Below, piece by piece: positions 1-8,667 of a stretch of 64,000 nucleotides of DNA. The notes under the pieces are model-generated. The model was not told the DNA's origin, ran no database searches, and was given only the letters and a program-made list of their open reading frames with translations. How positions within the stretch are numbered: position 1 is the first letter of the stretch; every line of letters starts with the position of its first letter. This DNA comes from Roseiarcus sp963770275. Its GTDB lineage: Bacteria; Pseudomonadota; Alphaproteobacteria; Rhizobiales; Beijerinckiaceae. The stretch covers positions 62,001 through 126,000 of the forward strand of contig CAVYPD010000032.1 in assembly GCA_963770275.1 (NCBI GenBank). Direction: 5' to 3'. Made by a program: the position numbers and the translations under genes.

Positions 1-2
1 GG

Positions 3-713
3 ACCGGGTTCTACATCGGTGTGAACGCCGGCGGCATCTGGCCGAGCGGGGGCCGGGATGCGTCGATCTTCGACCCGAATTCGCTATCGATGGCGGCTTC
101 ATCAATGCTGGGTTCCCGGGCGGTCTCGGATCGCAAAGCGCCGGATTCATCGGCGGCGGCCAGGCCGGCTACAACTGGCAGACTGGCGCCTTCGTGCTCG
201 GTGTCGAAACCGACTTCGATGGGTCGACCCTCAGCAAGTCGTTCAATAACGTCGGCGCTCCCTTTGCCGGCCCGGCCGCTACGGCAGGGCCTCAACGGCG
301 ACTTCTTGACCGTTAATGGCAAGAACAGCCTGACCTGGTTGGGCACGACCCGCGCCCGCCTTGGCTTCGTCGCCACGCCTGACAATCGCCTGATGATCTA
401 CGCCACGGGCGGTGTCGCTTACGGCGGCGGCAATTCACAATTCACCGTCTTCGACGCGACGACTGGCTCTTTCTGGAGCGGCAACCCGAGCTCATCGCGT
501 GTCGGCTGGACGATCGGTGGCGGTGTTGAATACGCGATCACCAACAACATCACGATCAAGGGCGAATATCTGTACGCCGATCTCGGCAGCAGCAAGTTCA
601 CCACGACTCGGAAACGCGCTTCGGCGACTGCTAACTTCCCGGGCGTCATTGCGAGCGGGAAAATCGACTGGAACGCCTCGATCTTCCGCGCGGGCGTGAA
701 CTACAAGTTCTAA
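3..713 (+). CDS. Outer-membrane beta-barrel protein, 5' end outside window, frameshifted
   Basis: The gene enters from the left edge. The first readable residues, TGFYIGVNAGG, are the usual opening strand of small alphaproteobacterial beta-barrel proteins (OMP_b-brl / Omp25-like). The C-terminal part alternates polar and hydrophobic residues (IYATGGVAYGGG, VGWTIGGGVEYAI, ITIKGEYLYADLG) and ends in VNYKF, a terminal aromatic residue as needed for BAM assembly in the outer membrane. Between about 75 and 287 the conserved sequence (GGFINAGFPGG, GGGQAGYNWQTGAFVLGVET) is read in another frame, so two nearly compensating indels are present. The middle of the open +1 frame is therefore not the true protein. 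Probable structural or porin-like surface protein; its substrate cannot be told. Confidence 0.8.
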   Translation, partial: TGFYIGVNAGGIWPSGGRDASIFDPNSLSMAASSMLGSRAVSDRKAPDSSAAARPATTGRLAPSCSVSKPTSMGRPSASRSITSALPLPARPLRQGLNGDFLTVNGKNSLTWLGTTRARLGFVATPDNRLMIYATGGVAYGGGNSQFTVFDATTGSFWSGNPSSSRVGWTIGGGVEYAITNNITIKGEYLYADLGSSKFTTTRKRASATANFPGVIASGKIDWNASIFRAGVNYKF

Positions 714-744
714 GCTTTCAAAGCTTCGAATTCCAAAGATCTTG

Positions 745-779
745 GCCGGAGGAAGGGCAACCTTCCTCCGGCTTTTTTT
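745..779 (+). terminator. Rho-independent terminator of the beta-barrel gene
   Basis: A perfect 12-bp stem (GCCGGAGGAAGG with CCTTCCTCCGGC) around a GCAA tetraloop is followed directly by seven T residues. It lies 32 bases past the stop codon of the beta-barrel gene. It is the clearest intrinsic terminator of the window. Confidence 0.93.
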
Positions 780-948
780 GCGCTCGTCGCCGTAGCGCTG
801 CGGCCTGAATTGTGCGGCTCCAACCCCGCCGTTGGCCAGGCCAAGGCCGGTTCGACGCTACCCTCCAAGTTGAATGGGCGATCTTAAGCCCCGATCAAGC
901 GTCCGCTTCTACTCTCGGTTGTATTCTTCACCGGCCGAGATTGCTCCG

Positions 949-1704
949 ATGCCTGCCCACAACGTTCCGGCCCTGGTCCTCCGGCGCCTGACCAAGAGCT
1001 TCGGCCGGCCCGCGGTCGATCGGCTCGACCTCACGATCGCCGCGGGCGAATTCTACGCTCTCCTCGGTCCGAACGGCGCCGGAAAGACAACGACATTGCG
1101 CCTGGTCGCGGGCCTTCTGCCGGCTGACGACGGCGACATCGAGATCTTCGGCATCGACGCCCGCCGCTCGCCGATCGAGGCCAAGCGAATCGTCGCGTGG
1201 CTCCCCGACGAGCCGATGCTGTATGACAAACTGGACCCGCTCGAATATCTCGAATTCGTCGCCGGCCTCTGGTCGGTCGAGGCGCGTCGCGCCAAGCGGC
1301 TCGCGGAAGATCTGCTCGAAAGCTTAGGTCTTTGGCCGAATCGGCGTGATCGCTGCGAGGGATTTTCGCGCGGCATGCGGCAAAAGCTGGCGCTCGCCGG
1401 CGCGCTCATCCATGAGCCGCGGCTCCTGATGCTCGACGAGCCCCTCACCGGCCTCGACGCCGCCGCGGCCCGGCAGGTGAAGGACATTCTGACCGATCGC
1501 GTGCGCGCGGGCGCGACCATCATCATGACCACGCATATTCTCGAGGTCGCCGAGCGGCTCGCGGACCGAATCGGCATCATCGCCCACGGCCGGATGATCG
1601 CCGAGGGGACGCTCGATGAGTTGCGCGCCAGCGTTGACGCGCACGGGGCGACGCTGGAGACGGTGTTTCTGGATTTGACCTCTCAGGCCGGACGAGCCGC
1701 ATGA
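949..1704 (+). CDS. ABC transporter ATP-binding protein (exporter type)
   Basis: A 251-residue ATPase with Walker A GPNGAGKTTT (about 40-49), signature region FSRGMRQ (139-145, a variant of LSGGQ), Walker B LLMLDEP (about 159-165) and H-loop TTHIL near the end. The order and length fit the one-domain ATPases of ABC-2-like exporters. The ATG at 949 is preferred to an upstream start at 874 because homology-like sequence begins only there. Its stop overlaps the start of the next gene in ATGA, so the two are translated together and the neighbour is the membrane partner. The transported substrate is unknown. Confidence 0.88.
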   Translation: MPAHNVPALVLRRLTKSFGRPAVDRLDLTIAAGEFYALLGPNGAGKTTTLRLVAGLLPADDGDIEIFGIDARRSPIEAKRIVAWLPDEPMLYDKLDPLEYLEFVAGLWSVEARRAKRLAEDLLESLGLWPNRRDRCEGFSRGMRQKLALAGALIHEPRLLMLDEPLTGLDAAAARQVKDILTDRVRAGATIIMTTHILEVAERLADRIGIIAHGRMIAEGTLDELRASVDAHGATLETVFLDLTSQAGRAA

Positions 1705-3248
1705 TTCGGCGATTGATTCGGTCTTTGGCCGCTTTTCCTCGTTTCGTCCTGCACGATTTGCGCCTGAGCGCGCGTAGTCTGGCGTCGATGTTCGGCTCAT
1801 TGTCGCTGCGGCGGCTGGCTGCTCTGATCGCGCTCCTGTTCGTGGCGCTCCACATCGCCGCCTACCCGGTCGCCGGCTGGCTCATCGCGATTGAAGACGG
1901 TCCCGATGGCGTCATGCGAATCACGGCCATCCTCGCCGGCGGCATGGCGCTTATCATTCCATGGATCGTTGCCCAGTCGATAGCGGACTTTACCCGCACG
2001 CTGTTTGGGCGCTCGGACCTCGAGTTGATTCTCGCTTCGCCTGTCGATGCGCACGCTCTGCTTGCCGCCCGCGCTTTGTCGATTTCGGTCGGGGCCGTCG
2101 CATCGGTGGGGTTATTGTTGGCGCCGCTCGCCGACGTCGCCGCTCTCAGGGGCCATCCGCATTGGCTCGCACTCTATCCGGCCCTGCTCGCGGCGGGGCT
2201 CGCGGGAACGGGCTTTGCGATCATTCTGTCGATGGGCCTGTTTCTGGCGACAGGCCCGCGACGCGCGCGCCTCTTGGGCCAGATCGCAGCGACAGCGATC
2301 GGCGCGTCCGCTGTGCTTGGGGCGCAGGTTGTCGCCATGCTGCCTGAGGCCATGCGAACAACGATCCTGGCGACTTTCGCGCCGCGTACGAACGCCGATG
2401 GCGAGTTGCAAGGCCTCCTGTGGGCGCCAGTGCGCGCGGCGGCGGGCGACCCGCAAGCGGTGCTCGTCTGGACAGCCTTTGGCGCTCTCGTCTTTGCGCT
2501 GGCATGCGGGCTGTTCGGCGAGCGCTTCGCGCGCGCGGCGATCGCCACTGCGGGCGCGCCGGCCTACGCCGGGGCCGCGGCGAGGGGGACGGCGCGCTTT
2601 GGCGTAAGCGCCAGCGCCGCTCTGCGAATCAAGGAACGGCGCGTGGTTTGGCGCGATCCCTGGCTGATGTCGCAGCTTCTTCTGCAGGCCGCCTACACGA
2701 CGCCGCTCGCCGTGATCCTCTGGCGCGGCGGCGGCCCGACGGGCACGGTCGGAATCGCCTTCACGCCGGCCTTGGTGGTGATCGCGGCGCAACTCGCCGG
2801 CGCGCTCTCCTGGATCGCGCTCTCGGCCGAGGACGCGCCGGATTTTCTGACGACCGCTCCCCTGCCGCGCGCCGTCATCGAACGCGCCAAGATCGCCGCG
2901 ATCGGCCAGCCGATCGCGCTCATTCTCGCCTTGCCGCTCGCCGCATTGGCCTTCGCCTCGCCCTGGGCCGGGCTTTGCGCGCTCCTGTTCGGCGCCGGAG
3001 CGATTGCCTCGGCCGCGCTGGTCAATCTCTGGCGCCAAGCCCCATCCCGTCGGGGTCTTGTGCTGCGTCGTCACTCACAGTCGAAGCTCGTCGGCATGAT
3101 GGAGCACCTGGTCTCGATCCTGTGGGCTGTCGCGACGACCACCGCCGTGATCGGCTCATGGGCGACTGTGGTCCCGCTCGCCGCCATCGCCGCCGTCCTG
3201 GCGCTCAACCGGAAATGGGCGGCTCAGGCGGCGCCCGCGCGTGCGTGA
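1701..3248 (+). CDS. ABC exporter permease, multi-spanning membrane protein
   Basis: A 515-residue protein with many hydrophobic segments, for example LAALIALLFVALHIAAYPVA near residue 40, SVGAVASVGLLLAPLADVAAL near 130 and VSILWAVATTTAVIGSWATV near 480. About ten to twelve membrane spans are likely. It has no ATPase motifs. It starts inside the stop codon of the ATPase gene (ATGA), which makes it the permease of that transporter. It resembles large putative ABC exporter permeases rather than the small ABC-2 type, but the family is assigned only from shape and context. No signal on the substrate. Confidence 0.75.
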   Translation: MIRRLIRSLAAFPRFVLHDLRLSARSLASMFGSLSLRRLAALIALLFVALHIAAYPVAGWLIAIEDGPDGVMRITAILAGGMALIIPWIVAQSIADFTRTLFGRSDLELILASPVDAHALLAARALSISVGAVASVGLLLAPLADVAALRGHPHWLALYPALLAAGLAGTGFAIILSMGLFLATGPRRARLLGQIAATAIGASAVLGAQVVAMLPEAMRTTILATFAPRTNADGELQGLLWAPVRAAAGDPQAVLVWTAFGALVFALACGLFGERFARAAIATAGAPAYAGAAARGTARFGVSASAALRIKERRVVWRDPWLMSQLLLQAAYTTPLAVILWRGGGPTGTVGIAFTPALVVIAAQLAGALSWIALSAEDAPDFLTTAPLPRAVIERAKIAAIGQPIALILALPLAALAFASPWAGLCALLFGAGAIASAALVNLWRQAPSRRGLVLRRHSQSKLVGMMEHLVSILWAVATTTAVIGSWATVVPLAAIAAVLALNRKWAAQAAPARA

Positions 3249-3493
3249 CGCAACGGTTAAGGCCAAGCCCGCGGGTCGCCCGCCACGTCTTGACCTAAAG
3301 CCAAGCCTTGATCTTTGAGCCCATCGTTAGCACATCCCATCAAAGGCGTAGGGCTGGGAGCCAGTCTTGTCTCGACATACGTTGGGGCGTATGGGTCCAT
3401 TTCGGAATTCGTCACGAGGCTCGCGGGGGTCGGCTGAGCCTGGCGTCGACGGTTTTGGCTAGCCCGTCGAGGCTCGGACGAGAAGGCGAGCGG

Positions 3494-4429
3494 ATGAAGA
3501 TCATACTGGCTCAGCCGCGTGGGTTTTGCGCTGGCGTTGTTCGGGCGATCGATATTGTCGAGCGGGCGTTGGCCAAACACGGCGCTCCGGTCTACGTGCG
3601 CCATGAGATTGTCCACAATCGCCACGTGGTCGAATCGCTCAAGGCAAAAGGCGCGCGTTTCGTCGAGACTCTGAAGGACGTGCCGGCGGGAGCCGTCACC
3701 ATCTTCAGCGCCCATGGCGTCTCGCGAGAAGTTGAAGACGACGCGAGGTTGCGGTCTCTGCCGACCATCGACGCGACGTGCCCGCTGGTCACCAAGGTGC
3801 ACAACCAGGGACGGGGGTACATTGCCCGGGGTCGCGTGCTGGTGTTCATCGGCCATGACGGCCATCCTGAAGTCGAAGGGACGCTCGGTCAGATCGACGG
3901 CGAAGTGCACCTCGTCGAAGACGAAGACGACGTCGAGAAGCTGCCTATCGCGATCGACACCCCAATCGCCTACATCACGCAGACGACATTGAGCGTCGAC
4001 GACACCCGGGGCGTCATCGCCGCGCTGGTTCGTCGCTTCAGCGACGTCGTGGGTCCTGATGTGCGCGACATTTGCTACGCGACACAGAATCGACAGACTG
4101 CCGTGCGCGAATTGTGCAAGGTCGCGGACGTCATCATTGTCGTCGGCGCTCGAAACAGCTCCAACTCCAATCGTCTGCGCGAGATCGGCGACGAGGTCGG
4201 GATTCCGAGTTATCTTGTCGCGGACAGCAGCGAAATCGACCCGGAATGGGTACGCGACGCCGCTGTCGTCGGCGTGACCGCTGGCGCGTCTGCGCCTGAG
4301 GTCGTGGTCGAAGACGTGGTTCGAGCCTTGTCGGCGCTCGGCCCGTCGGAAGTGTCGGTCCTCGACGGACCGGCCGAGACGGTGAGCTTCCGCCTGCCGG
4401 CGGAACTTCGGAATGAGCCCGTCAGTTAA
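3494..4429 (+). CDS. ispH: 4-hydroxy-3-methylbut-2-enyl diphosphate reductase (IspH/LytB)
   Basis: IspH makes IPP and DMAPP from HMBPP, the last step of the MEP isoprenoid pathway, using a [4Fe-4S] cluster. The 311-residue protein shows the three cluster cysteines (Cys12 in GFCAG, Cys96 in DATCP, Cys194 in DICYATQ), the substrate histidines in IVHNRH and SAHGVS, the catalytic glutamate in GHPEVEGT, and SSNSNRL. The start at 3494 gives the standard N-terminus MKIILAQPRGFCAGV; the open frame further upstream is not conserved. It lies 21 bases ahead of hpnH, in the same direction, which links isoprenoid supply to hopanoid synthesis. Confidence 0.97.
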   Translation: MKIILAQPRGFCAGVVRAIDIVERALAKHGAPVYVRHEIVHNRHVVESLKAKGARFVETLKDVPAGAVTIFSAHGVSREVEDDARLRSLPTIDATCPLVTKVHNQGRGYIARGRVLVFIGHDGHPEVEGTLGQIDGEVHLVEDEDDVEKLPIAIDTPIAYITQTTLSVDDTRGVIAALVRRFSDVVGPDVRDICYATQNRQTAVRELCKVADVIIVVGARNSSNSNRLREIGDEVGIPSYLVADSSEIDPEWVRDAAVVGVTAGASAPEVVVEDVVRALSALGPSEVSVLDGPAETVSFRLPAELRNEPVS

Positions 4430-4450
4430 TTCGTTTTGTAAGGATCGCTC

Positions 4451-5608
4451 GTGGGCATACCCTTCAGACAGATTGTAAGAGTCGGCGCCTATGTCGTTCG
4501 CCAGCATCTCGCTGGCCGCAAGCGCTATCCGCTCGTGTTGATGCTCGAGCCGTTGTTTCGCTGCAACCTCGCTTGCGCCGGCTGCGGCAAGATCGACTAT
4601 CCCGACGCCATTCTCAACAAGCGCATCTCCGTTGAGGACGCGTTGGCCTCGGTCGACGAGTGCGGCGCGCCCGTGGTCGTCATGGCGGGCGGCGAGCCGC
4701 TGCTGCACAGGGATCTGGCGAAGATCGTCGAGGGCGTCATTGCGCGCAAGAAATTTGCGATCGTCTGCACCAATGCGCTGCTGCTCGAAAAGAAGATCGA
4801 TCAATACAAGCCGAGCCCCTATTTCACCTGGTCGATCCATCTCGACGGCGACCAGGAGATGCACGACAAGTCGGTCTGCGAGCCAGGCGTCTACGATCGC
4901 GCGGTCAAGGCCCTCAAGACGGCCAAGGCAAAGGGCTTCCGCGTCACGATCAACTGCACGTTCTTCAATGATGCGGATCCCGCGCGTGTCGCCGCCTTCT
5001 TCGATACGGTGACCGAGCTCGGCGTCGACGGCATCACGGTATCGCCGGGTTACGCCTACGAGCGCGCGCCCGACCAGAAGCACTTCCTGAACCGCTCAGC
5101 CACCAAGCAGCTGTTCCGGTCGATCTTCGAGCGCGGCGATCAGGGCCGCAAATGGGCCTTCAACCAGTCGACCATGTTCCTGGACTTCCTGGCCGGCAAC
5201 CAGACCTATCATTGCACGCCCTGGGGCAATCCGACCCGCACCGTTTTCGGCTGGCAGAAGCCCTGCTATCTGCTCGGCGAAGGTTACACCAAGACCTTCA
5301 AGGAGCTGATGGAGGACACGGATTGGGACGCGTACGGCACCGGCAATTACGAGAAATGCGCCGACTGCATGGTCCATAGCGGATTCGAGGCGACCGCCGT
5401 TCGCGACACGGTGACGCGCCCATGGAAAGCGGCGCGCGTCGCGCTCATGGGCGTCAAGACTGAGGGCCCGATGGCTCCCGACATTCCGCTCGAGAGCCAG
5501 CGCGAGGCTGAGTACGTGTTTGACAAGAACGTCGCCCAGAAGCTGTCAGACATCCGCCGGGCCGAGGCCGAGGAAAAGGCCCGGAAGAAGGCTCCGGCAT
5601 CGCTTTAA
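4451..5608 (+). CDS. hpnH: Adenosylhopane synthase, radical SAM protein HpnH
   Basis: HpnH couples the adenosyl group of SAM to diploptene to form adenosylhopane, the first step of hopanoid side-chain extension. The protein (385 residues, GTG start) has the radical-SAM cluster motif CNLACAGC at 38-45, a glycine-rich MAGGEPLLH stretch for SAM binding, and C-terminal cysteines (YHCTPW, KPCYLL, KCADCM) as in the HpnH family. It follows ispH by 21 bases. Its 3' end overlaps the 3' end of hpnG on the other strand by 63 bases. Confidence 0.96.
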   Translation: MGIPFRQIVRVGAYVVRQHLAGRKRYPLVLMLEPLFRCNLACAGCGKIDYPDAILNKRISVEDALASVDECGAPVVVMAGGEPLLHRDLAKIVEGVIARKKFAIVCTNALLLEKKIDQYKPSPYFTWSIHLDGDQEMHDKSVCEPGVYDRAVKALKTAKAKGFRVTINCTFFNDADPARVAAFFDTVTELGVDGITVSPGYAYERAPDQKHFLNRSATKQLFRSIFERGDQGRKWAFNQSTMFLDFLAGNQTYHCTPWGNPTRTVFGWQKPCYLLGEGYTKTFKELMEDTDWDAYGTGNYEKCADCMVHSGFEATAVRDTVTRPWKAARVALMGVKTEGPMAPDIPLESQREAEYVFDKNVAQKLSDIRRAEAEEKARKKAPASL

Positions 5609-6238
5609 CGCCTGGAAAGCGGCCCTACTGTCGGCCGCGAGAGCCCGTAGGCCGGCGAACTGCCACGGAGAGCGGATGAGCTCTCCGATGACGGCTTGAA
5701 CATCGATCCCGCCATCGGACGCTACGGCTTTCAAAGCAAGCGGCGGCAAATCGCGATCGGCGGGGTCGGCGACCGCACGCAGAATCGCGAACGGGATCCG
5801 TTGCTCAAGCGCAAACTGACCCGCGATCAGGCTTTCCATGTCGACACCCGCCGCTCCGGTGGCGCGGCGCAGCTCCGCCTTGGCGGCGGCTGTCACGATG
5901 GGCGCGTCAGAGAAGGCCACTCGCTCGACAAAAACGCGCGCTCCGGCGTTTCCGAGTCGCTGCGCCAGCGACGACGTAACAGCCTCGTCGGTTCTGACAA
6001 CGCGCCCATTCGAGACGACTTCCGCGCCGAAAATGAGGTCTCCGGGACGAAGCTGCGGATCAAGCCCGCCGCACACGCCCCAGCTGACCACGGCCGACGG
6101 TTTGAAGCGCGCCGTTTCCGCGAGCTTTGCATGTAGGGTTGGCGCGTCGCCACAGAGCGTCATGCGCCCCGGACCGGCCAGGATCGCCGCCTCGCGCTTC
6201 AGTCCGCAAACGATCAGAACGCTTGCGGGCGGCGGCAA
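5546..6238 (-). CDS. hpnG: Adenosylhopane nucleosidase / hopanoid phosphorylase HpnG
   Basis: HpnG removes adenine from adenosylhopane, giving ribosylhopane on the way to bacteriohopanetetrol. The 230-residue protein has the nucleoside-phosphorylase fold signatures: SWGVCGGLDPQLRPGDL (phosphate and ribose site), GAAGVDMES (base and ribose recognition) and AILRAVADPADRDLPP. A TTG start at 6238 gives the natural N-terminus (VLIVCGLKREA). It runs against hpnH and shares 63 bases with its end, an odd arrangement since these genes are often co-directional. Confidence 0.93.
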   Translation of the reverse strand: MPPPASVLIVCGLKREAAILAGPGRMTLCGDAPTLHAKLAETARFKPSAVVSWGVCGGLDPQLRPGDLIFGAEVVSNGRVVRTDEAVTSSLAQRLGNAGARVFVERVAFSDAPIVTAAAKAELRRATGAAGVDMESLIAGQFALEQRIPFAILRAVADPADRDLPPLALKAVASDGGIDVQAVIGELIRSPWQFAGLRALAADSRAAFQALKRCRSLLPGLFLGLGPADV

Positions 6239-6283
6239 TCGACGACGCCGTTTGGCCGAGCGGCTAGAGGGCTTACCTCACCC

Positions 6284-6397
6284 CCTCGTCCTGAGGAGCG
6301 CCAAAGGCGCGTCTCGAAGGACGTTCCACGGGCGCCTCTCGTTCGCGAGCATACCGTAACGTCCTTCGAGGCCGCTACGCGGCGCCTCAGGACGAGG
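6284..6397. repeat. Long imperfect palindrome, dispersed repeat of the CCTCGTCCTGAGG type
   Basis: Arms at 6284-6325 and 6358-6397 are near-perfect inverted copies, with shared blocks CCTCGTCCTGAGG and CTCGAAGGACGTT. It sits between hpnG and hpnM. Repeats beginning CCTC(G/A)TCCTGAGGA are known as scattered intergenic palindromes in many Rhizobiales. The transcript could form a long hairpin for both flanking genes. Confidence 0.85.
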
Positions 6398-6435
6398 TCA
6401 GGTGGGAAAGCGGCTCGATCCAAATGCAACGCGCG

Positions 6436-7059
6436 CTAGCCCGCCAACAGGCTCTCCGTCCGCTCGCGCAGGGTCTTGACCAGCGCGTCGGCGCCGCCGC
6501 CGCCGGCGAGGATCGAGGCGAATTCGTCGCGTCGGGTCGCGAGATCGCTGATCGTGCCATTGAGATAGACGTCGATGATGCGCCCGCCGCGGACGAGATA
6601 GTTGATCTGCACCGTCCGGCCGCCGGGCTGGAGCAATTTGGTCTTGACGACTTCGCCGCCGCCCTGGGAAGGGCTCGTCTGCGGATCGACGACAAAGCTT
6701 TCGCCCGAATAGTCGCCAACCTGATGGGCGTATTCGGCGACGAGGAACCGGGCGAAGGCGTCGCGAACCGCAGCCTGTTGGGCGCCAGAGAACTTGCTCC
6801 AGGCGGGGCCCGAGGCCAGCCGGGCCATGGTCCCAATATCGAAGGTCGACGTGATCGCAGGCGAGAAACGACGGTCGCGCTCCCGCACGCTGAGTTGGCC
6901 GGCCGCCCGCAGCGTCGGCATCAGCTGGTTGTAATAGGCCTCGATACGGTGAGAGGCCTGCGCCTCAGCCGGCGATGCGATCGCGCTCAACGAGAGAAGC
7001 GCGAGCATCGCGGCGATGAAGGGCGTCGACAGGCTCAAGCGAAATGAGAAGGGTTTCAT
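6436..7059 (-). CDS. hpnM: Hopanoid-associated MlaC-like periplasmic protein HpnM
   Basis: A 207-residue secreted protein. A signal peptide (basic start, hydrophobic LAMLALLSLSAIA-type core, then SPAEA-QA) is followed by an MlaC/Ttg2D (toluene-tolerance) domain with FDIGTMARLASG, FSGAQQAAVRDAF and a C-terminal INYLVRGGRIIDVYLNGTIS. The family carries phospholipids or hydrophobic lipids through the periplasm; HpnM is the version found in hopanoid clusters and is thought to help lipid trafficking. Its place beside hpnG and hpnH supports that name. Separated from hpnG by a palindromic repeat. Confidence 0.85.
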   Translation of the reverse strand: MKPFSFRLSLSTPFIAAMLALLSLSAIASPAEAQASHRIEAYYNQLMPTLRAAGQLSVRERDRRFSPAITSTFDIGTMARLASGPAWSKFSGAQQAAVRDAFARFLVAEYAHQVGDYSGESFVVDPQTSPSQGGGEVVKTKLLQPGGRTVQINYLVRGGRIIDVYLNGTISDLATRRDEFASILAGGGGADALVKTLRERTESLLAG

Positions 7060-7352
7060 CTGCGAGGGATTCCGTTTGCTCGGAGGGAAAATCTTTGGGC
7101 CAGCCGACTACATCGTTCGAGGGGCTCGCCGGCGCAAGACCGGGACCGGCTTTTACCGCCATTTTGGGAATTGAGTCGAGGCTTGCTCGTGCGAGCGGCG
7201 TGGATTGGATGGCCGCATCAATTTTTGTTAATGGCTCGCCGCTCGTCCGCAACGCGGGAGAGGCGGCGCGCCAACAGCGAGACGGGACACGCCATCGGCA
7301 GCCTGCTAGAATGGCGTCGCTCACCTCAAAACAACAATCGGACATCGACGGA

Positions 7353-8507
7353 ATGAGATATTGCATCGTCGGCGCTGGATTCAGCGGCGCGGTCATCGGC
7401 CGCGCTCTTGCCCAAGCCGGGCACGACGTCCTGGTGGTCGACGAGCGCTCGCATGTGGCGGGCAATTGCCATTCGCAGCGCGATTCCGAGACCGGCGTCA
7501 TGACTCACGTCTACGGTCCCCACATCTTCCACACCGCTGATGAGCGCGTCTGGGCCTATGTCCAACAGTTCGGAATCATGCGTCCATACCGGCATCGCGT
7601 GCAGGCCGTCTCCGGCGGATTGGTCTATTCGCTTCCGGTCAACCTCCTGACCATCAACCAATTCTTCCGCAAAACCTTGGGGCCCGCGGATGCGGCCGCC
7701 TTCGTCGCCTCGAAGACCCAAAAAATCCCGGAACCGGCCAATTTCGAGGAGCAGGCGCTCAGCATGATCGGGCCCGAACTCTACGAGGCCTTCTTCCGTG
7801 GTTATACCCGCAAGCAATGGGGTCTGGATCCCACCCATTTGCCCGCTTCGATCCTCAAACGCCTGCCGCTTCGCTTCAATTTTGACGATTCTTATTTCGC
7901 CCACCCCCATCAGGCGATGCCGGAGCGCGGCTACACGGAATTGGTCGCCGCCATCCTGGATACGCCTCGCCTCGAGTTGCGATTGGGCGCAAAATTCGAG
8001 GATTTGACCGAGCCGTTCGCGCATGTGGTCTACAGCGGCCCGATTGACCGCTATTTCGGTTACGGTTCGGGGCGGCTGGGCTATCGCACCCTGGATTTCG
8101 AGATCATCAGGGCGAAGGGCGACTATCAGGGTTCCGCCGTCATCAATTACTGCGACGAAGCGACGCCCTTTACCCGCATAACGGAGCACAAGCACTTCGC
8201 CCCGTGGGAAAAGGACCAATTCGAAGGCACGATCTTATACCGCGAATTCAGCCGCGCCTGCGGACCGAACGACATTCCCTATTATCCAATCCGCCAGACT
8301 GACGAAGAAGCCATGCTGAAGAAATACGTCGATCGGGCGATGGCGACGCGTGGCGTGACCTTCGTTGGACGGCTTGGATCCTATCGTTATCTGGATATGG
8401 ATGTGACGATCGGCGAGGCGCTCGCCGCGGCCGACGGGATGCTCAAACGCATCGCCGAGGGCGCCGATATTCCCACATTCTTCGCGCAGCCGCTGACGGG
8501 CCACTAG
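7353..8507 (+). CDS. glf: UDP-galactopyranose mutase
   Basis: Glf interconverts UDP-galactopyranose and UDP-galactofuranose, using reduced FAD as a nucleophile, and supplies galactofuranose for O-antigen or capsule. The 384-residue protein starts with the FAD-binding Rossmann motif GAGFSG (6-11), then VVDERSHVAGNCHS, HVYGPHIFHT and the substrate-loop region FFRGYTRKQWG; the C-terminal RYLDMD and IGEAL motifs are present. The open frame extends far upstream, but ATG 7353 gives the normal N-terminus. A GT2 glycosyltransferase that could use UDP-Galf lies about 1.2 kb downstream on the other strand. Confidence 0.95.
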   Translation: MRYCIVGAGFSGAVIGRALAQAGHDVLVVDERSHVAGNCHSQRDSETGVMTHVYGPHIFHTADERVWAYVQQFGIMRPYRHRVQAVSGGLVYSLPVNLLTINQFFRKTLGPADAAAFVASKTQKIPEPANFEEQALSMIGPELYEAFFRGYTRKQWGLDPTHLPASILKRLPLRFNFDDSYFAHPHQAMPERGYTELVAAILDTPRLELRLGAKFEDLTEPFAHVVYSGPIDRYFGYGSGRLGYRTLDFEIIRAKGDYQGSAVINYCDEATPFTRITEHKHFAPWEKDQFEGTILYREFSRACGPNDIPYYPIRQTDEEAMLKKYVDRAMATRGVTFVGRLGSYRYLDMDVTIGEALAAADGMLKRIAEGADIPTFFAQPLTGH

Positions 8508-8667
8508 CAGGGCGCGAAAATTACCCCACTTTTCTCGTCAAGCCGTAGCGCTGGCTCTCGATGGCGTTCAGCGGGCGTTGTCTGATATATCCCGAAGCAT
8601 CTGGTCCAAATGAAGACGCGGCACCTTTTATGTTCAGGTGATGTCGCGGGTCAACGAGGGGAACTGC

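Noticed and set aside
3257..5083. Long 608-codon open frame on the minus strand opposite ispH and hpnH
   Set aside because: It is antisense to two genes with complete catalytic motifs, has no domain and reflects high-GC codon bias.
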